From positions 124,001 through 188,000 of the forward strand of contig NZ_JACOPW010000004.1 of assembly GCF_015461845.1 (NCBI RefSeq): 64,000 nt of DNA, written 5' to 3'. The DNA comes from Pseudomonas mucoides. GTDB taxonomy: Bacteria > Pseudomonadota > Gammaproteobacteria > Pseudomonadales > Pseudomonadaceae. A model generated the notes under the pieces. That model was not told the origin of the DNA and did no database searches. It was given only the letters and a program-made list of their open reading frames with translations. A program made the position numbers and the translations under genes. Of this stretch, positions 59,550 to 64,000 are shown in pieces (within the stretch, counting starts at the first letter, position 1; every line of letters starts with the position of its first letter).

Positions 59550-60470
59550 ATGAGCGCAAGGCACTTTCTCTCCCTGATGGATTGCACGCCCGAAGAGCTG
59601 GTCAGCGTGATCCGTCGAGGCGTTGAGCTCAAGGACCTGCGTAACCGCGGCGTACTGTTCGAGCCTCTGAAAAACCGCGTCCTGGGGATGATTTTCGAGA
59701 AGTCCTCGACCCGAACCCGGATCTCATTCGAAGCCGGCATGATCCAGCTCGGCGGCCAGGCGATCTTCCTGTCGCCGCGCGACACGCAACTGGGCCGTGG
59801 CGAGCCGATCGGCGACTGCGCGATTGTCATGTCGAGCATGCTCGACGCGGTGATGATCCGGACCTTTGCCCACAGCACCCTGACTGAATTCGCGGCCAAC
59901 TCCCGCGTGCCGGTGATCAACGGCCTGTCCGATGACCTGCACCCGTGCCAGTTGCTGGCCGACATGCAAACCTTCCTCGAACATCGCGGTTCGATCCAGG
60001 GCAAGACCGTGGCCTGGATCGGCGACGGCAACAACATGTGCAACAGCTATATAGAAGCGGCGATCCAGTTCGACTTCCCGCTGCGCATTGCCTGCCCTGA
60101 AGGTTACGAGCCCAACCCTGATTTCGTGGCCAAGGCCGGCGATCGCGTGACCATCGTCCGCGATCCAAAGGAAGCCGTGCGCGGCGCTCACCTGGTGAGT
60201 ACCGACGTCTGGACCTCCATGGGCCAGGAAGAAGAAACCGCCAAGCGCCTGAAGCTGTTTGCGCCCTACCAGGTCAATCGCGCGCTGCTCGACCTGGCTG
60301 CGGACGACGTGCTCTTCATGCATTGCCTGCCGGCCCACCGCGGCGAAGAGATCAGCGTCGACCTGCTCGACGACAAACGCTCGGTCGCCTGGGATCAAGC
60401 CGAAAACCGTCTTCACGCGCAAAAGGCCTTGCTCGAATTTCTCGTCCCGCCTTCGTATCACCACGCATGA
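59550..60470 (+). CDS. argF: Anabolic ornithine carbamoyltransferase
   Basis: 306 residues. Carbamoyl-phosphate binding S53-T-R-T56 (KSSTRTRISF), HPCQLLAD, ornithine-binding and HCLPAHRGEE are intact. Makes citrulline in arginine synthesis (ArgF rather than catabolic ArcB, judged by its close fit to P. aeruginosa ArgF). ATG at 59550 chosen over 59547; both share the AAGG site. Confidence 0.95.
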   Translation: MSARHFLSLMDCTPEELVSVIRRGVELKDLRNRGVLFEPLKNRVLGMIFEKSSTRTRISFEAGMIQLGGQAIFLSPRDTQLGRGEPIGDCAIVMSSMLDAVMIRTFAHSTLTEFAANSRVPVINGLSDDLHPCQLLADMQTFLEHRGSIQGKTVAWIGDGNNMCNSYIEAAIQFDFPLRIACPEGYEPNPDFVAKAGDRVTIVRDPKEAVRGAHLVSTDVWTSMGQEEETAKRLKLFAPYQVNRALLDLAADDVLFMHCLPAHRGEEISVDLLDDKRSVAWDQAENRLHAQKALLEFLVPPSYHHA

Positions 60471-61576
60471 GCCAGCCATTACTGCTTAACCTGCGTAACC
60501 TCGCCTGCGGCTATCAAGACCAGCGGGTCGTGCAGAACCTCAACCTGCATCTGAATGCCGGTGACATCGGTTGCCTGCTCGGCTCTTCGGGCTGCGGCAA
60601 AACCACCACGTTGCGGGCGATCGCCGGTTTCGAACCGGTGCACGAAGGTGAAATCACCTTGGCCGGCGAGACCATTTCCCGCGCCGGTTTTACCCTCGCC
60701 CCGGAGAAACGCCGGATCGGCATGGTGTTTCAGGACTACGCTCTGTTCCCACATTTGAGCGTGGCCGAGAACATCGCCTTCGGGATCCGCAAGCATCCGC
60801 AAAAGGAGCGCGTGACCGAAGAGCTGCTGGAACTGGTCAACCTGAAGAACCTCGGCAAGCGCTTCCCGCATGAACTGTCCGGCGGTCAGCAGCAACGTGT
60901 TGCACTGGCCCGTGCACTGGCGCCGGAACCCCAACTGCTGTTGCTCGACGAACCGTTCTCCAACCTTGATGGCGAGCTGCGACGCAAGCTCAGCCATGAA
61001 GTGCGCGACATTCTCAAGGCCCGTGGCACCAGCGCGATTCTGGTGACCCACGACCAGGAAGAGGCGTTCGCGGTCAGCGATCATGTCGGTGTGTTCAAGG
61101 AAGGTCGGCTGGAACAGTGGGACACGCCTTACAACCTGTATCACGAACCGCAGACACCGTTTGTGGCCAGCTTCATTGGCCAGGGTTACTTCATTCGTGG
61201 CCAGTTGAGCAGCCCGGAATCGGTACTGACCGAGCTGGGTGAATTGCGCGGCAATCGGGCTTACACCTGGCCGATGGGCGGCGCGGTGGACGTGTTGCTA
61301 CGCCCGGACGATATCGTCTATGCCCCGGACAGCCCGTTGAAGGCGCGAATTGTCGGCAAGTCCTTCCAGGGCGCGTCGACGTTGTATCGGTTGCAGATGC
61401 CAACCGGGGCGCAGCTGGAATCGATTTTCCCGAGCCATGCTGATCATCAGGTCGGTGCTGACGTCGGCATTCGTGTGGCGGCTGATCACCTGGTGTTGTT
61501 CCAGGCGTCCGGCAGCGTTGCCGCGCAGATTCCGGCCGTCGAATCGGGTGTGCGCCGCTACAGCAACGCCAACTGA
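60467..61576 (+). CDS. ABC transporter ATPase (FbpC/PotA-like), alone
   Basis: 369 residues. Walker A GSSGCGKT (39-46), signature LSGGQQQR, Walker B LLLLDEP, H-loop THDQEEAF; a C-terminal TOBE/OB regulatory region from about 240. Resembles ferric or polyamine import ATPases. Start overlaps the argF stop by ATGA, giving translational coupling, yet no permease or binding protein is next to it. Confidence 0.87.
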   Translation: MSQPLLLNLRNLACGYQDQRVVQNLNLHLNAGDIGCLLGSSGCGKTTTLRAIAGFEPVHEGEITLAGETISRAGFTLAPEKRRIGMVFQDYALFPHLSVAENIAFGIRKHPQKERVTEELLELVNLKNLGKRFPHELSGGQQQRVALARALAPEPQLLLLDEPFSNLDGELRRKLSHEVRDILKARGTSAILVTHDQEEAFAVSDHVGVFKEGRLEQWDTPYNLYHEPQTPFVASFIGQGYFIRGQLSSPESVLTELGELRGNRAYTWPMGGAVDVLLRPDDIVYAPDSPLKARIVGKSFQGASTLYRLQMPTGAQLESIFPSHADHQVGADVGIRVAADHLVLFQASGSVAAQIPAVESGVRRYSNAN

Positions 61577-61592
61577 TACATACGGACCACCT

Positions 61593-61680
61593 GTAGGAGT
61601 AAGCCTGCTCGCGATGGCGATATGTCAGTCAACGAAGATGTCGACTGATATACCGCCATCGCGAGCAGGCTTACTCCTAC
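61593..61680. repeat. REPIN, GTAGGAGTAAGCCTGC variant
   Basis: Perfect 23-bp arms at 61593-61615 and 61658-61680; both share the same G-to-A change relative to the 1293 copy, so the pair was changed or moved together. Confidence 0.85.
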
Positions 61681-61692
61681 AGGTGTTTTGCG

Positions 61693-62475
61693 TTAAGCCA
61701 ATATCAGTGTGCCGCTCGCAACGAGCGTCGCATTGCCGCCAATCTTCACCCGATCACCTTCCAGCCGGCAGAACAACTCCCCCCCCCGTTTCGAACACTG
61801 ATACGCGGTCAGGGCCGATTTACCCAGCCGTTTCGACCAATACGGAATCAGGCTGCAATGGGTCGAGCCGGTCACCGGGTCTTCGTTGATACCAATCGCT
61901 GGCGCGAAATAGCGAGAGACAAAATCATGCTTGCTGCCTTTGGCGGTCACGATAGCCCCGGGCCACGGCAGCTTCGCCAATGCGAGCATGTCTGGCTGGC
62001 AATCGAGCACAGCCTGTTCTGACTCCAACACCACAAACAACTCGTTTGACCCCAGCACATCGACCACTTCGACCCCCAAGGCGCGCTCGACGTCCAGAGT
62101 GACGCCGACCTCCGAAGGCGTGATCGCCGGGAAGTCCAACCATAAACGCCCACCTTCGCGGCTCACGCTCAACGGGCCGGACTTGCAAATGAAGTCCAGG
62201 CGTTCGGCAGGTTCTTTATAGATCTCAAACAACACATAGGCGCTGGCCAGCGTCGCATGGCCGCACAACGGCACCTCGGTGGTCGGGGTAAACCAGCGGA
62301 TGTGCCAGCCCTGCCCTTCACGCACCACAAAGGCGGTTTCGGCGAGATTGTGTTCGGCGGCGATTTTCTGCATCAACTCATCGGCGAGCCAGGCATCGAG
62401 TCGATAGACCATCGCCGGGTTGCCACTGAACGGCCGATCACTGAACGCGTCGACCTGGTGAAATTCAAGCTGCAT
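61693..62475 (-). CDS. PhzF-family isomerase
   Basis: 260 residues with the PhzF fold: NLAETAFV supplies catalytic Glu46, PLCGHATLA and EDPVTGSTHC are the signatures. PhzF itself acts in phenazine synthesis but most members, like this isolated one, have unknown isomerase activity. No phz genes near. Confidence 0.85.
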   Translation of the reverse strand: MQLEFHQVDAFSDRPFSGNPAMVYRLDAWLADELMQKIAAEHNLAETAFVVREGQGWHIRWFTPTTEVPLCGHATLASAYVLFEIYKEPAERLDFICKSGPLSVSREGGRLWLDFPAITPSEVGVTLDVERALGVEVVDVLGSNELFVVLESEQAVLDCQPDMLALAKLPWPGAIVTAKGSKHDFVSRYFAPAIGINEDPVTGSTHCSLIPYWSKRLGKSALTAYQCSKRGGELFCRLEGDRVKIGGNATLVASGTLILA

Positions 62476-62582
62476 GACCTTCTCCCTTTGTCAGATCCCC
62501 CAGCATGCCGCGCCAGGCTGACTCACACCAGTGACAGAGAAACCGAATTTCCACCATACAGACCCGTCTGGATAAGCCTCAA

Positions 62583-63053
62583 TCAGACGCGACTGATATC
62601 GGCGAACTTGGCTTGGGTATGTTCGGCCAGCACCGCTGGCGCCAATTCCACTTCCAGACCACGTCGCCCCGCACTGACAAAAATACTGGCGAAAGGCTGA
62701 GCCGAGTTATCGATGAAAGTACGCAAACGCTTCTTCTGCCCCAACGGACTGATTCCGCCCAGCAGATAACCCGTCGCTCGCTGTGCAGCCGCCGGATCAG
62801 CCATTTCGACTTTTTTCACGCCCGCCGCATGCGCCAGATGCTTCAAGTCCAGACTCCCGACGACCGGTACCACCGCCACCAGCAATTCACCTTTTTCACT
62901 GGCCGCCAGCAAGGTCTTGAACACCTGCGCCGGGTCGAGCCCAAGCTTCTCTGCGGCCTCCAACCCATAGGACGCGGCCTTTGGATCATGTTCGTAACTG
63001 TGCACGCGATGTTCGGCTCGAACTTTTTTCAACAAATCCAATGCGGGGGTCAT
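62583..63053 (-). CDS. ybaK: Cys-tRNA(Pro) deacylase YbaK
   Basis: 156 residues; the trans-editing YbaK/EbsC fold with the central KTLLA, GYLLGGISPLGQKK substrate loop and SAGRRGLEVELAP. Clears Cys mischarged on tRNA-Pro by ProRS. Confidence 0.92.
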   Translation of the reverse strand: MTPALDLLKKVRAEHRVHSYEHDPKAASYGLEAAEKLGLDPAQVFKTLLAASEKGELLVAVVPVVGSLDLKHLAHAAGVKKVEMADPAAAQRATGYLLGGISPLGQKKRLRTFIDNSAQPFASIFVSAGRRGLEVELAPAVLAEHTQAKFADISRV

Positions 63054-63425
63054 GACAGCTCCAGACTGGGCGGCAGTAGAAAAATCCTGCGCTGGATTCT
63101 AGGACATTGCCTCGCAAAAGGCTCTATTGCGGCCCTGTTTTAAAGGGCTGGCGCCGACTTTTACCGTTCGTCCGCGCAGGAACCACTGCGTGAACAATAC
63201 GATCATTCACCTGACTAATAGTTGGATTGTGACCGACAGTTCACTTTCGACCTTTGACAGCAGTGTTTCTTGTCTATATTTTTTCGAATCTGAATACAGC
63301 ACGAAAAGTCCTACAGCAGCACCCGGCAGTAAACCAAGTCCAGGATGGGGATCCTGCCTTGGTGGAAATCGCGCTTGGACCATGATGAAAAAAGCGCCAG
63401 ACAACAAAAACAATTGAGGTTTTCA
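63054..63425. other. ybaK-glpF intergenic region
   Basis: 370 bp without a credible gene. It must hold the glpF promoter; A/T-rich segments near 63275-63305 could host -10 and GlpR sites, but I see no firm match. Confidence 0.4.
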
Positions 63426-64000
63426 ATGACAACTGCTTTACAACAACCGTCGCTCTCGAGCCAATGCATGGCCGAGTTTCTGGGCACTGCCCTGCTTATC
63501 TTTTTCGGCACCGGTTGTGTTGCCGCGCTCAAGGTCGCGGGTGCCAGCTTTGGCTTGTGGGAAATCAGCATCATCTGGGGCGTCGGCGTCAGCATGGCAA
63601 TCTACCTGACCGCCGGGGTTTCCGGGGCGCACCTCAATCCTGCCGTGAGCATTGCGCTGAGCATTTTCGCGGACTTCGAAAAGCGTAAATTGCCGTTTTA
63701 TATCCTTGCCCAAGTGGCAGGCGCCTTTTGCGGCGCACTGCTGGTCTACACGCTGTACAGCAATCTCTTCTTCGATTTCGAACAAACCCACCATATGGTC
63801 CGCGGCACTCAGGCCAGCCTGGAATTGGCGTCGGTGTTCTCGACCTTCCCCAATCCAGCCCTGACCACGGCCCAGGCGTTCCTGGTGGAAGTGATCATCA
63901 CCGCGATCCTGATGGGCGTGATCATGTCCCTGACCGATGACAACAACGGCCTGCCCAACGGTCCGATGGCACCGCTGCTGATCGGCCTGCTGATTGCGGT
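63426..64000 (+). CDS. glpF: Glycerol facilitator (aquaglyceroporin), partial
   Basis: 191 codons to the window end. First NPA motif N71-P-A73 in GAHLNPAVS, first helix FLGTALLIFFGTGCVAA; the second NPA lies beyond. Lets glycerol diffuse in for GlpK; pseudomonad glpF usually precedes glpK. Confidence 0.93.
   Translation, partial: MTTALQQPSLSSQCMAEFLGTALLIFFGTGCVAALKVAGASFGLWEISIIWGVGVSMAIYLTAGVSGAHLNPAVSIALSIFADFEKRKLPFYILAQVAGAFCGALLVYTLYSNLFFDFEQTHHMVRGTQASLELASVFSTFPNPALTTAQAFLVEVIITAILMGVIMSLTDDNNGLPNGPMAPLLIGLLIA

Noticed and set aside
63144..63425. GlpR operator before glpF
   Set aside because: A/T-rich segments exist but none clearly fits an operator pattern I could state with confidence.

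Overview
The window is ordinary chromosome from a fluorescent-group Pseudomonas. The evidence is high GC content, REP/REPIN-type palindromes between genes, and gene order that follows P. aeruginosa PAO1 (from memory, not searched): argP-argO-sodB-bifA-icmP-mexVW-inaA-colSR and groEL-groES-fxsA; then apbC and metG; then rnf-nth; then argG-motY-pyrC-rnt, bfd-bfrB-grxD and argF. I see no rRNA, tRNA, prophage, insertion sequence or CRISPR array.

Layout. 1-8.2 kb: start of a ThDP-dependent decarboxylase, LysR and AraC regulators, an atypical SDR, a metallo-beta-lactamase-fold protein with a degenerate metal site, the 4-hydroxybenzoate genes pobR/pobA and a DHA2 exporter. 8.4-14.8 kb: a secreted tandem-cache protein, a membrane coiled-coil protein, an extended SDR, argP divergent from an ACT protein and argO, sodB, and a frameshifted DUF6124-type gene behind a hairpin-rich leader. 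15.7-27.6 kb: bifA, a probably iron-regulated operon (two imelysins, a di-haem oxidoreductase, a DUF1513 propeller) and mexVW. 27.7-34.4 kb: the ColRS envelope-stress locus, with sites matching the ColR consensus before an LTA-synthase-like/PAP2 pair and, weakly, before the methyltransferase-inaA genes. 34.6-39 kb: groES-groEL with a heat-shock promoter and structured leader, fxsA, a HugZ-like protein and an SDR. 39-47.6 kb: apbC, metG, an unusual rnf cluster, nth and a small PA3496-family gene. 47.7-49.5 kb: a BvgA/EvgA-like orphan response regulator and a membrane protein in an AT-rich islet. 49.7-64 kb: argG, motY, pyrC, rnt, a peroxiredoxin, bfd, bfrB, grxD, a molybdopterin oxidoreductase, argF coupled to an ABC ATPase, phzF-like, ybaK and the start of glpF.

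The most unusual locus is rnf (42.8-46.6 kb). There is no rnfC. RnfB lacks its N-terminal membrane helix and carries three tandem repeats of about 69 residues. RnfA has lost both cysteines that should hold the intramembrane [2Fe-2S] cluster, and RnfE one of its two. The flavin-attachment threonines of RnfD and RnfG are kept. This looks like a maintained but re-purposed Rnf complex. Other observations worth following up are the paired TCYTACAAATTT repeats before the orphan response regulator, the ColR-type sites, the tandem ArgR half-sites before argF, the Fur-like sites before icmP and bfd, and the structured leader of the broken DUF6124 gene.
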